Shown here: one piece after another, positions 47,580-58,121 of the stretch
How the letters are laid out: each line of letters starts with the position of its first letter
Position numbering within the stretch: the first letter of the stretch is position 1
From: Oenanthe sinensis
Lineage: Eukaryota; Streptophyta; Magnoliopsida; Apiales; Apiaceae
Assembly: GCA_028671895.1 (NCBI GenBank)
Contig: JAPMAC010000221.1
Location: 2,976,001 to 3,040,000 of the forward strand
DNA: 64,000 bases
Direction of reading: 5' to 3'
The notes under the pieces: model-generated
The model's database searches: none
What the model saw: only the letters and a program-made list of their open reading frames with translations
Told to the model about the DNA's origin: nothing
Program-made: the position numbers and the translations under genes

Positions 47580-50126
47580 TTAATGTTTCTTTGGCACCCA
47601 AACTTGTTTGGGTCCAAGAAATTTAGAGGTTCTTGCAGATGGTGTAACAGGTTCAGTTTTCACATCTTTAAGTTCTACTTTGACTGAACTCGAATCATGT
47701 TCCTTTGCCTTGACAGATTTGTCTTTTGGCTTAGGAGATTGAGTCTCCTTCCTAACCGTAGGAGGACTAGCAGTCTTTGCCCTTACCTTTTTCTTATTTA
47801 TGCTTCTTTCTATGCCTATGCAATTACTAGAAGTAGATGCATTCATCAAATTAAAATAAGCATGCATATTATTAAAAGCACATGGCATACATCCAATGAT
47901 ACCACAAGGCAAATGAGAACTGTTCATGCTAAACATGTTCTGCATAACAGGAATATTAGATTCTACTTTAACCTTATTACATGCATGACTAAGGTGTCCA
48001 GCAGAATTGCAATTAGTACACAATTTCCTAGGTGCAGTGGGTGCAGGTATAGCAGAATTAGCAATTTTAACACCTACTTTCCCATTCATATTACTCTTTG
48101 ACTTGTTCTTGTTACCACCTAATTCAGTTTTAGCAGATTCAGTTTTAACTGGCTCATTAGGTGTAACTTCTTCTACATTATCTTCCTCAATTTCTTTCTC
48201 TTTTAACTTATCCTCAACAAGCATTTCTTGTTTCCATACGATAGTATCTTCATCTAAGGGTTCTGAGAGTGGGAGCTTAAAGACAGGATTACTACTTTTC
48301 TTAATGACAAAAGGAATATTTTCATTTTCTAATAAAACAGTACTAGAAGCATTGAAAACTACATTCCTTTTATCCTTCTTGTTCTTCTTTTTATGTTCAT
48401 CGTAGTTAAAGCCTATACATGTCTTATTATCTAAGCTCTGCTTATCCATTATGTCTTTAGCAATATTAGCTGAGTTCTTAAAAGCTTCCAATTTTATCTC
48501 TAGCTCAGAAATCTTAGACCTAAGTGCTGTCTCAACCTCTGCATTACAGATAACCTTATTCTCTAAATATTCATTTCTTTCCTTAAGGTTATTAAATGTG
48601 ATTCCTACAAGCTCTAGTTGTTCCTTTCCAGATTCTAGCTTTTTAATCTTCGCAACTAGTCTAGCATTCTCTCCTTCAGAAGCTAGCATGCTTGTATGAA
48701 TGTTAAACATCTCTATACTCAAGTCATTAACAGTATTTTTATATTCAGATAGAGACATATCTACAGTGGTGAGAATAGGTACCTGTGCTGATGATGGAGA
48801 TTCTTCTGAAGCATCTGCCATTAATGCAAGATTTCCATATTCTTCTTCTTCAGAATCTGTGTCATCCCAGCTTCTACCTTCAGCAATGTAAGCCTTACCT
48901 TGTTGTTTTGCAACCAAAGCATCCAATCTCTGTTTCAACTTCTCATTCTCCCTTTTCAACTCATCATAGCTTTTCTTCTCGTATGAACTCTTCTTCTCAT
49001 AAACCTTATTGTCTTTTGTTTGTTTCGGTTTCTTACATTCAGTGGCGAAATGCCCTAGTTCATTGCAGTTGTAGCACCGGAACTTACTACGGTCTACCAT
49101 GTTTGACTTGTAACCACCTCTTGAGTTTGATCCCGAAAATGATCCTGTCTTCTGAAATCTGCTACCAAAACTTTTCTTGTACTTGGGATTCCTTCTGAAT
49201 CTTATATGCTTGAAACGCCCTGCCAAGTACGCCAGAGATTTGTCTTCCATCTCATCAAGCTCTTCCAATGTATAAAAATCATCTTCCTCTTCAGCTTGTG
49301 ATTCTGTAGCCATTTCAGCTTCAATGATCAATTCTTTACCAATCTTGGTTTCAACAACCTTTGCTTCAGAAGTCTTCACTTCATCTGCCACAAGAGCTGT
49401 GGTCTTCATTAGTGCTGCACTCTTACTGTCCACTGAGCCGGAACCATAGATAATCAACCTCTGTTCTTGTTCCATTTCATAAGTCTTCAATTTTCCATAT
49501 AGCTTTTCAAGGGGCATGACATTGAAGTTGTCCCTTTCTCTAATTGAAGAAACTTTATGCTCAACATGATGTGGAAGAGTCAACATAAACTTTCTGTTCG
49601 TTTCCCTTAACGGATAGTTCTTCCCCTGGATACTCAACTCATTTAATAATTTATTATATCGCTCAAAAACTTGAGTGATTGTTTCTCCAGGAGTAGATTT
49701 AAACGCTTCATATCTTGATGTTAGTATATCCAACCGGTTCTCTTTTACTTCTTCTGTTCCTTCCATAATCAGTTCGATGGTTTCCCACATGTGCTTTCCA
49801 GATATACAATTTAGAATTTGATGGCACATGTCTTCATCCATTGAGTCAACAATAATCAACTGAAGGCCTATGTCCAATGCAACAATTTCTTTCTCTGTAT
49901 CAGTGAACTCTGTAGGATCCTTTGGAGTAGACCTTTGAGGAACTCTTACTCCGTCCACTGTAGATTCAGGAATCATCTTCATTGGTACAAACGGTCTGTT
50001 TTCTAAGATACCCATGTACAACAGATTTGCAGCCTTAATAAACAGGGTCATCTTCTTTTTCCAGAGATTATAATTCGCTCTATCAAACTGAGGAACCTTA
50101 ATACTTCCTACTTTCTGAGAACTCAT
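47580..50126 (-). CDS. gag: Gag polyprotein of element F, intact (848 aa)
   Basis: Starts MSSQKVGSIKVPQFDRANYN, 158 bp inside the 5' LTR edge, and is fully open. Residues ~10-230 are a copia gag capsid domain (UBN2 type). An acidic block DDFYTLEELDEMEDKSLA (283-300) and a basic patch precede a CCHC knuckle, CYNCNELGHFATEC (351-364). Lys/Glu-rich coiled-coil-like segments lie at ~380-410 and ~490-560. A second CCHC, CTNCNSAGHLSHAC, is at 703-716, and a C-X4-C-X2-C segment CGIIGCMPCAFN at 741-752. It ends GPKQVWVPKKH then TAA. It forms the virus-like particle in the cytoplasm and packages RNA. It is the only long intact retrotransposon protein in the window. Confidence 0.95.
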   Translation of the reverse strand: MSSQKVGSIKVPQFDRANYNLWKKKMTLFIKAANLLYMGILENRPFVPMKMIPESTVDGVRVPQRSTPKDPTEFTDTEKEIVALDIGLQLIIVDSMDEDMCHQILNCISGKHMWETIELIMEGTEEVKENRLDILTSRYEAFKSTPGETITQVFERYNKLLNELSIQGKNYPLRETNRKFMLTLPHHVEHKVSSIRERDNFNVMPLEKLYGKLKTYEMEQEQRLIIYGSGSVDSKSAALMKTTALVADEVKTSEAKVVETKIGKELIIEAEMATESQAEEEDDFYTLEELDEMEDKSLAYLAGRFKHIRFRRNPKYKKSFGSRFQKTGSFSGSNSRGGYKSNMVDRSKFRCYNCNELGHFATECKKPKQTKDNKVYEKKSSYEKKSYDELKRENEKLKQRLDALVAKQQGKAYIAEGRSWDDTDSEEEEYGNLALMADASEESPSSAQVPILTTVDMSLSEYKNTVNDLSIEMFNIHTSMLASEGENARLVAKIKKLESGKEQLELVGITFNNLKERNEYLENKVICNAEVETALRSKISELEIKLEAFKNSANIAKDIMDKQSLDNKTCIGFNYDEHKKKNKKDKRNVVFNASSTVLLENENIPFVIKKSSNPVFKLPLSEPLDEDTIVWKQEMLVEDKLKEKEIEEDNVEEVTPNEPVKTESAKTELGGNKNKSKSNMNGKVGVKIANSAIPAPTAPRKLCTNCNSAGHLSHACNKVKVESNIPVMQNMFSMNSSHLPCGIIGCMPCAFNNMHAYFNLMNASTSSNCIGIERSINKKKVRAKTASPPTVRKETQSPKPKDKSVKAKEHDSSSVKVELKDVKTEPVTPSARTSKFLGPKQVWVPKKH

Positions 50127-50269
50127 GATATTGAATTTTTCAAAATTATTTAAAGTTCAAAACAATTTCTGAGTGAAATATTTTGAAAATTAAAAAATTC
50201 GCGAAAAATTCCAGAAGCTTAATACTGAAGTCCGAACAATAGATCCTGATTTGTAAACTCAATCAGTAA

Positions 50270-50281
50270 GCTTTGATACCA
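50270..50281 (-). other. Primer-binding site of element F
   Basis: Read on the minus strand, TGGTATCAAAGC, one change from the initiator tRNA-Met site, two bases from the LTR. The gag leader between PBS and ATG (50127-50269) has no other feature. Confidence 0.85.
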
Positions 50282-50283
50282 AT

Positions 50284-51998
50284 TGTTAGTCCCAAATATC
50301 GTAGAAAGGGGGTTGAATACGATATTGTCCAATTTATAAAATATTCGCGGAATGGTTCTTTTAGGACTTAATACAGTTCGAACAGTTATATAATCAAACA
50401 GTTGGTGAGCAATAACATAACAACAGTTCGTTCGGGGAATATATCGTTTTATTAATATAAACCACGAAGGTGCTCCACAAATCTAATCTTTCGATTAGTT
50501 ACAATGATTCACTAGTACAGTCAGTTGAGTTACAAGCTTTAATTAAAACAAACAAGGTAACAACAGCTGTGTATAAACTTAAAGGCTTCAGTGTTTACTC
50601 TCTTGAATGTTCTCTGGGTTTTCTCTCTTTACTGCTCTGTGTATCTCTCTGGCTGTTTTGCTGAATGAATCTTCAAAGACGATGCTTTGCTGCTATTTGT
50701 GTAGTCTTTTTCAACTTTAGATACGTGGCCCATTTTGTGCCAAGTAAATAAGTTGCTTCTTCGCTTCTGTTTCTTCATAAGTATCGGAACAATTTAATGA
50801 GTAATTGTTTAACCATCGATGAGTCTGTAGAATAAGTATCGGACACTTAAAACAATTCATGAAATAAAATCAATTACTTCAAACTGAGTAACTATCGGAA
50901 TTATTAACTATCGGAAATTCTTTTTAATTATTTAATCTTTTATCCAATAGTTAGTAAGCATCGGAAATCCCTTCTAGTTTTAACAACTATCGGAATTATT
51001 AGTTTACATTTGTTTCCTTTACCCGATAGTTAATAACTATCGGGAAGTGGCTTGCTTTTCGTTGCTTATTCATTTTTCTCACCCGATGGTTAATAACCAT
51101 AGGTGAATAAGACAAAATAGGAATAAGACGAAATAGCTTGACCAATGACTTCTGGATACAGCTTCTGCAGTCTCACTCACTTAGCCATATTTCGAACTTG
51201 TTAAGCCCTTTAACATTATTTCTTCCACTGCAACCAAGTCAAATAAATATTTCCTTGTTAATTCGACCTTGATTTATTCTGGGCTTAATCGCATACCACT
51301 TAGGTCACTCATCTCAGTATCTGGCCAATTCTTCTCATTCATAGATGCAATTCTCAATCTCTTTTGTGCTGACGTTTGGTGCAACTGGTCTGGTTCACAA
51401 ACGACTAACACGATCTTGATCTTCACATCTTCTTTACAATACAATTGACTCTGTTCCTTGTTGATTAGAAGTGCTTCGATTGTAAGTACATTGGAATCCT
51501 CTGGCACTTATGCTGAACCACAAATATATCTGAAACCCTGAACATCTTCGAACTTTATCCTTCACTGAAGTCTGAACATATGAATGAACTTCCTCCAGCA
51601 ATCTATAGTAGACTCCAAGATTCCATCTAATATTTTGATTCTTTGTATTTGCCGTATATTCTATCTTCTCGATTCCTGTACTTGAGCTCTCCAATTCATT
51701 GCTTGACTAACTTGCAGATTTGGATCACTAAAATCTTTCTGGTACTTTGACAACTGCTTCACTGCTTCCACATTCTTGAATACTTCAACCTTTATTCTTC
51801 ACTGAGGCATGAACATATTAATGAACTTCTTCCAGTGAGCTAATGCTTCAAGTCTGTAGATTTCTTCTTTATCCTTTGTCTTTACCAAGTCTTCATGTCT
51901 TCCTGATTCTGGTGATAACTTCATATTATTTACACGTCATGTTCTTGTGTTGAGTTATAACCCTATGTTACATATAGGTCTATACATACAACCTTTCA
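50284..51998 (-). repeat. 5' LTR of element F (1,715 bp)
   Basis: TGTTAGTCCC...AACCTTTCA on plus. It carries a motif array at 50780-51110, including the perfect facing pair CCCGATAGTTA/TAACTATCGGG (51022-51044, one-base centre). The outer part (51530-51870) contains two copies of a block with CACTGAAG(T/G)C(T/A)TGAACATAT and GAACTTCTTCCAG, shared with all SIRE LTRs here. Confidence 0.9.
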
Positions 51999-52443
51999 AC
52001 CTCTATAACATAAATACCTGAATCAGAAGCTTGACCAGCCTTCTTCTTCTTCAGATCCTTCAAATAAGCATGACAGTTTCTCTTCCAATGACCTGGTTTA
52101 CCATAGTAGTGACAATCACCCTTTGCAACAACACCCTTAGGCTTTAAAGCCTGTTTGGGATTAGCCTTTGGCTTGGGACCAGAAGCAGATCCAATCTTCT
52201 TCTTTCCCTTCCATTTGCCTTTCCTATTAGCCTTACCTTTGTTATCTACCATCAACATGGCAGCATGTTCATCCTTTTCATGTTGGTTTCAGCAGTTCGT
52301 AACATGGCCAACAATTCAGTGGTTGTTTTGTCTATCTCATTCATATTGTAGTTCATAACAAAATGAGTATAGTTGCGGTTCAAAGATTGCAAGATTAAGT
52401 CAATTTGAGCTTCCATAACAATCGGGAAACCCAAAGTATCAAG
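51999..52443 (-). pseudogene. Gag C-terminal part of element H (beyond insertion F)
   Basis: Reading leftwards: AQIDLILQSLNRNYTHFVMN, then ELLAMLRTAETNMK, a one-base shift at 52255, then NKGKANRKGKWKGKKK and knuckle CHYYGKPGHWKRNCH (second Cys changed to Tyr). Left edge carries ACCTC, the F target duplication. Right edge is the breakpoint with the E LTR. Matches B at 33340-33730. Confidence 0.85.
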
Positions 52444-52992
52444 TTAAATAATTAACTTATATATATTTTGTAGAAATAAAGATATTATAGAGATCTGTTT
52501 AATCTGCAGTCAGCTTTGAAATCTTCTTGATTTTTCTTTGTCTTCTGATCTTGAAACCTCTTGATTTAAATGAAGAATAAATATTATTTTTAGTTGACAC
52601 ACAAATGTACTGTCTGGTTCATTTGTGTCATACTAATAAATATTTTCCATTTATTAACTTTTAACTTGAGGCCTTCTGTCATTTTTTCTGCTTCACTGTC
52701 TTCAATCTTCTTCTGGAATCTACTGTAGTAGCCACTTGAAATCTTCTATATCTTCTGTTTACTATAGAACTACTACCACATAATTATTTTCACTGACGCT
52801 TGAACATATAAATGAACTTCTTCCAGTGTTGAGTAGCAATCCCATAAAATACTTCTGATACTTGGATCCTCTGTGATTAGTTGACTGTCTTCGTCTTGAT
52901 TCCTATTTGGTGTTTAGTATTTACTTCTCTTTATTAGCTAGAGTTGAGTTGTCACCTAATTATTACAAATAGGCCTAGTCATATGCCTTTCA
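52444..52992 (-). repeat. 3' LTR of element E, truncated
   Basis: Nearly identical to 62489-63037, ending GCCTTTCA. The half carrying the motif array and U5 end is missing; the breakpoint falls in the AT-rich block (TTAAATAATTAACTTATATA), where it meets H gag. Confidence 0.9.
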
Positions 52993-53220
52993 ATCTCCCC
53001 CTATTTGTTGTTAAACATTTAACACACAAATTCCTAGAGGATAACTCAACTAACAACTAAGAAAGTAGTAAGACATGTAATGACTGTAAATAATAAACAA
53101 AAGTTCTGGTTTTATATTTAACAATTTTCCAGATTCATACATAAAAGATAAATACAAGATAGATGTTCCTCTAGCACTGAACAAATATTACAAAGTTTCT
53201 ATCTTGTTCCATCTAAGACT
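52993..53220 (-). other. Polypurine tract and 3' untranslated stretch of element E
   Basis: ATCTCCCCCTATTTGTTG at 52993-53010 is the tract read in reverse, directly next to the LTR end. The remaining ~200 bp to the end of the env-like ORF shows no other feature. Confidence 0.8.
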
Positions 53221-56200
53221 TTAGTCTTCAGTGGTATCCAATTCACCTTCTTCTAGATTAGAACTCTTGTGCATAGGTGTTCTGGGTACTTCTTCAGCTT
53301 CAGCCGGAGTTGCGGTTGACTCTCCATACAATCTTCTCTGTTTAGCCTTTGCTAGCTGAAACATGACTTCCTCTTCAATAGGATCTACTGTTTCTTTTTG
53401 TACATCATAAGGTTGTGTGGAATCTATCTTTTGCATTTGCCTGATGTATGATTTAATGTTTCTGGATAAACAGTAGTTCCTTATTTTCTATGCAGCATCT
53501 AGCTTGGCTTGTGATCTGAATCCTTTTGATCTCAACATCCTTTCAACTTGGATCATATACCTCACCGTGTAGCCCTTAAATGATTCCTCATCTAGCTTTA
53601 TGATTTGATACAACTTGTTTGAGAAAAATCTCACTTCATGAGGATCATTTAATATCTGAGGACTAGCAGTCGTTGCTATAACTCTGAGTCTGTCCCTGAG
53701 TAGTTCATTTTCTTCTGAGCTTCTCTTCCCTTTGTTTAACAGAACCCATATAGCTGATAGTGATCTCTTTCGAAAGAATTCCAAAGATACTCTGATTGTT
53801 CCATTCCGGTGAGTGTAGACTAGTATTTGCCAGTCTTCAAGAATGTGATCCACTAGAACAGTGATATAATCAACTTCTTCTTTCAATGCCTTCATGAAGT
53901 TATCCAGATTATCATTTGAATCTTCAAGACTTTTGATAACTGAAAGCATTTGTCTATCTTCAAAAGGTCCTTGCTGAGTCTTATCTAGGATTTTCCTTGC
54001 TGCATCCCATCTGTCCCCTATCTTCATCTCAATATCTTATTTTTTCTTCTTCACTGCTAAGGCCCAAAGCTTCTGTTTTTCTAAGCTTGCCTCTCTTTCA
54101 GCTTGAGTTCTTTCCTTGACTAGAGCTTTTAAATTTATAGTTTTGGCATGGCTTGCCTTGATTTCTTCCTTCATCTTTCCTTATTGCCTCTTCATAGGCA
54201 GGATCATGCTCTTTTTCTTTTGGAAAAAGAAATTCATCATCAAAGACAGCTTCTTCTTCAGCTCTGCAGTAGTCAGGATTGAAACCTTGATTTACCCTAC
54301 TTATTTCATCAATGAGTTGCTCTTGTTGATAGTACTGTTCCTCTGGAATAAATGTCTGAACTTGATCTTCTTCAGAGTACAGTTTTGCTTTCCCTTTGTT
54401 TTAAATAGTAGCCCCTTCATCTCCAGCTACTTTCTCTTGTGATTTCTCCCCCTTTGTTGAGGGATCCTCTAGAGTTTTGGATGCTTCAAAGGATGCAACC
54501 AATTTTTGCACAGTCAAGTAGACCTGCTTCATTCCTTCATTTAGATGTGTCATGCCATCATCCAGTTTGTTGAATCTTTGAGTAGAGATCTTTTCATTTT
54601 CAATGATTGTTAAGGTCAAGCTTTTCTCAACTTCATCAATCTTTTCATGTAATTTGCTGACTTCTTTCATGTCTTCAGCAATAAGATTCTGTACATTCTG
54701 GATATCTTGAGTTTTTAGTAGAATGGAAGATTTGACATCATCAACATCTTTTCGTACTATTGTTAGATGCTGTGTTACAGAGGCAGATGTAGATTTTTCT
54801 TCTGCTTGTGCTTTACCTTTTAATAACTCAGCTTGAACAACTTTCATTTCCTTCTGGAGAGCTTCTATTTTGGATAATAGTTCACTGTGTGTGTGTGCAC
54901 TCATCTCACTTGCACTCCTGTTTAGCTCACTGTCACTCTGTGCATGTGTTTCACTCTGTGTATGCCTCACATCACTAGTGTTTAGCTCCTCTCCAGTTCC
55001 ATATGCTGTACCTGTAAATACAACAATAGCTTTTGAAGAGTCATAATGCTCTTCTGATGCCTGTGAAGGCGCGTCCTCAACAAGTTTGACTTGAAGTGGC
55101 TCCGCTACTGACGTAGCTGCTCCGTAAATGGAGCCCCAACTCCCTCTAAAGAGTGGTTGCCTCTCAAACCCACCAGTGGATTCGAGACCTTCTCGTAAGA
55201 GAACTGGATGAAAGAAATCCAGCGGAGTCACCACCTTAGACAATGTAATGACAGGCTCTTGAGAGTCTGTGGTGCTCCTTAGTACCTCGGAGGGTATCTG
55301 ATGCTGCACTGCATCGAAAATGTCATGGTCCACAACATAGGTGGCATCCGACGAGTTTTCATTCAAAACATTTTCTTCAACAAATGTGCCCTCCTGTGTT
55401 TGTATTACTTCAAGTGAAGGTCCTGCTAGAGTGATTGCTAGCAGTGTGTTTTCCTCACTATCTGATACTGTAGCCGAGCAGCGAATTAGATCACCTGGTT
55501 GAGCAAGTGTATCTAGAGAATCTTGGATGGCTATGTCAAAATCCATATCCCATTGCCCGGAATAGGTTGAGGCTGCAGTTGTCTCTGGTTCAAATCTAGA
55601 TTTTTTAGAAGGAGGAGACAGAGCTGTGGGTTCACTCACATCAGCACCAAGACCCCTAATAATCATAACAGGTTTCTTCCTTTTTCTGACTTGTAACGAA
55701 GAGGAGGATGAAGGAGAAACTGTTTGAGGCTCTAATTCAGCTTAGGACAGAACCTGTGTGTTTTCAGGTTCGTAGCTGATATCCTGGAGTGTAAGAACAT
55801 TATCATAGTCTGCTACAGATAAATCTAAAAGTGCAGTATATATATTTATAGGTAGTAAACTATAAGTCAGTGATTGAGATAATACCTGTTGATCCAGTGC
55901 CTCTTGTTCGACATGCTGAGCAGCTTCAAGTAGAAGTTGCACAGGATGATCCATTTGCATTGGCACTTGTTCTGGCTCTTGATCCTGTACAGGATTAACA
56001 ATATGATCTAGTATCCCCGCCATATAATCTGTCCTTACCACTTGCACATTTTGAAACTTGGGATTGTTGTGGAACCTTGTAAACAAGTTATTCTGAGAAG
56101 TTGGAGATTCTTCTACATGACTATTATGAAATAAGGCTTTATCTTCATCTGACAACACGTCATTCATGAACAGCATCAGGAACCTCGGATAGAAGACTTG

Positions 56201-56794
56201 TACATTATGTTCCCTGCTTTCTGGTTTCCCCATTTTCTTGATTATTTCTTTCAGAATCAACTTCCCAAAATTTATCCTCCGGTTGAGGGCCACAGAAAAC
56301 CCTATGATTTGCAGTAGTGAAGATATATTGTTGAAGTTGTTCTTTGTAGTGGGTACAAACACTTTGGCTAACGTGTCAAAGAAGTAGTCCCACTCGTTTA
56401 CTAACTTGGCTTTCGACAATCTTACCAAATTGATCTCACCCTGATATTGAATGTTATAGAAAAATTCTAGTATTTCTAGTACAGTGGGTGGATCCACAAA
56501 ATTGTCAGTTGGAAAGCCTAATATCCTGTTCACATCCTCTTCAGTCACCATGTAATCACGTTCTCCTATGGTGAATGAGAATTGAACTCTATCTGCAGTA
56601 CTCCTATTCCTAGCAGTTGAATACAGAGCCCTAAGTGCTAACACTTGCAACGGGGCGTCTAGAGTGATTGCAGTTCTTACTAGTGAATGTTCATTCATAA
56701 ACACGATCCATGGTCGAAACCTCTCGACTGAACAATTCACCGGATCAAAAAATCCTACAAAATTAGTTTTTACTAATTCGCAAAAACCAGCCAT
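53221..56794 (-). pseudogene. Env-like (post-pol) ORF of element E, about 3.6 kb, three main open blocks
   Basis: The ATG at 56794 starts MAGFCELVKTNFVGFFDPVN. Block 1 (to TAA at 55742-55744, ~350 aa) is a folded-looking domain with words such as RDYMVTEEDVNRILGFPTDN and RRINFGKLILKEI, of the type seen in the extra ORF of SIRE- and Athila-like elements. Block 2 (55741-54401, same frame) is Ser/Thr/Glu-rich with a basic SPPSKKSRFEPE patch, then a long coiled-coil-like region (about 54480-54900). After another TAA, coding-like sequence continues to ~54,180, shifts frame, and block 3 (54027-53221) ends ...NLEEGELDTTED. I see no clear signal peptide or membrane segment, so 'env-like' refers to position only. 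Function is unknown; the damage is light. Confidence 0.8.
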
Positions 56795-58121
56795 TTTCTT
56801 TAAACTATTACAATTAAACAAATTACAAAGTGCGATTACAAATTAAAAATAACAATTACAAGTCAAAATTCGAAAAATTACACGTAAAAATTAAAACCCT
56901 AATTTCTATTATTCCCCAAATCGTCTTTAATCAGAAAATCACTACACAACTGGTCTTAGAGAAAAAAATCACCACTTGCTTCGATTTTCACCAAGAACAA
57001 GAACAAGAACAAGAACAAACACTGCGATTTTTGAAAAAAAAAAGGGCAGAGTTTGGCTAGTATTTGAACGATTTTACCACACTAGCAAGCAAAGATGCTT
57101 GTAAACAACGAATAGCAACTGAGATTAGTTGAACTAGAACAAAACCGATCGATTTTCTTGAAGGAACAAAACTGTTCGAGTTTGTATGGCAGCGTGTGTA
57201 TATATGAGTGTGAGTATGACTTATTAAATAAGAGAAAAGAAAGAAAGAAAAAAAAAGGTTCGGTATGAATTATTAAAAAGTCATACCGAGAAAAACAAGC
57301 TAATATGACTTAATAGTAACACAAACTCGGTATGACTTATTAATCAATAAGTCGGTATGACTTATTGATAAATAAGTCGGTATGACTTATTTATTTAAAA
57401 GAAAGAAAACCGAAAATAATAGTAAAAATAGAATAAAATCTGGTATGACATATGCTAGTGGTCTCGGTCTGACTTTTACTTTAAATACTCGGTATGACTT
57501 TTATTATCAATAAAGGTCATGCCGAATTTTTTTTTTAAAATTAAAGGTCATACTGATTCTTTTAAAATAAGTCATTCAGATTTGCTAATAAAATAGAATA
57601 AATACTTATATTTAATAATTGTTTCTAAATTCGAAATAAAATAATAAAAATCTTATTCGAATATTAGATAAATTATTAATTATACAATAAATATTAACAG
57701 ACAATTCTCTTTAAGAAACTTTAAGATAAATAACAATAATTTACACATTAATAAATTATTAAAGACATATAATGAATATTTATATTAATAATTGCTCAAA
57801 TTAATTTAGGAATTAAATTAACTCAAGTTTGAATTAATTTAATGAGTAAATTAATTGACTAATTAATAACATAATTATTTATATTTATGTACAATAATAA
57901 TTTGTAAAAATAAACATTAATTTACATACAAATGCTTAAAGTAAATATAAGTACTTATGCTATAATTGAAATAATTATCTTTTAAGAATATTAATTTAAT
58001 CTTAAGATAATTTTCCAAAAATTCATAAGCCCTAGGATTTTATTAATTCAAGTCTCATAAATTCTTTAAATATTAACATTTAATATTTATGAGCTTAAAT
58101 TAATTCCTAGCAACCAAAAAT
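56795..58121 (-). other. Pol-env spacer of element E with GGTATGACTTATTAA motif array
   Basis: 1.3 kb with no gene. 57255-57590 has a dozen or so copies of TCGGTATGACTTATTAA or its reverse, including the facing pair TCGGTATGA (57260-57268) / TCATACCGA (57281-57289). The E LTR carries the same motif. (AAGAAC)n lies at 56992-57019. 57600-58100 is AT-rich. Confidence 0.8.

Larger units (their letters stand above)
41933..51998 (-). mobile_element. Element F: SIRE/Maximus copia, nearly intact gag-pol, truncated 3' end
   Basis: 10,066 bp inserted in H. Flanks ACCTT (41928-41932) and ACCTC (51999-52003) are the target duplication with one change; uninterrupted B reads GACCTTTATAAC here. Order leftwards: full 5' LTR (50284-51998), PBS, gag (848 aa), pol (one amber codon), spacer with motif array, short env-like fragment, and only 311 bp of 3' LTR. 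The shared 311 bp shows about two differences between LTR copies, so it is young. F forms a separate subfamily from D/C/E/I. Confidence 0.93.
37653..52443 (-). mobile_element. Element H: TAR/Angela-like copia, interrupted by F, 5' end lost
   Basis: 3' LTR (37653-38835), pol (38836-41932), then element F, then gag C-terminus and zinc knuckle (52004-52443). Removing F restores the order seen uninterrupted in B at 33,250-33,750. At 52443/52444 the gag stops and the E LTR begins, so H's gag N-terminus and 5' LTR were deleted. LTR sequence is a different subfamily from A and B. Confidence 0.88.

Noticed and set aside
47580..47601. Classic -1 frameshift signal at the F gag-pol overlap
   Set aside because: The 22-nt overlap contains no X XXY YYZ heptamer in the gag frame, and D lacks the same frame relation.
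46101..48891. Several plus-strand ORFs opposite gag and pol of F
   Set aside because: Shadows of the real minus-strand genes; no independent similarity.
52444..52992. Solo LTR
   Set aside because: It is followed by a polypurine tract and the env-like ORF of E, so it is that element's truncated 3' LTR.
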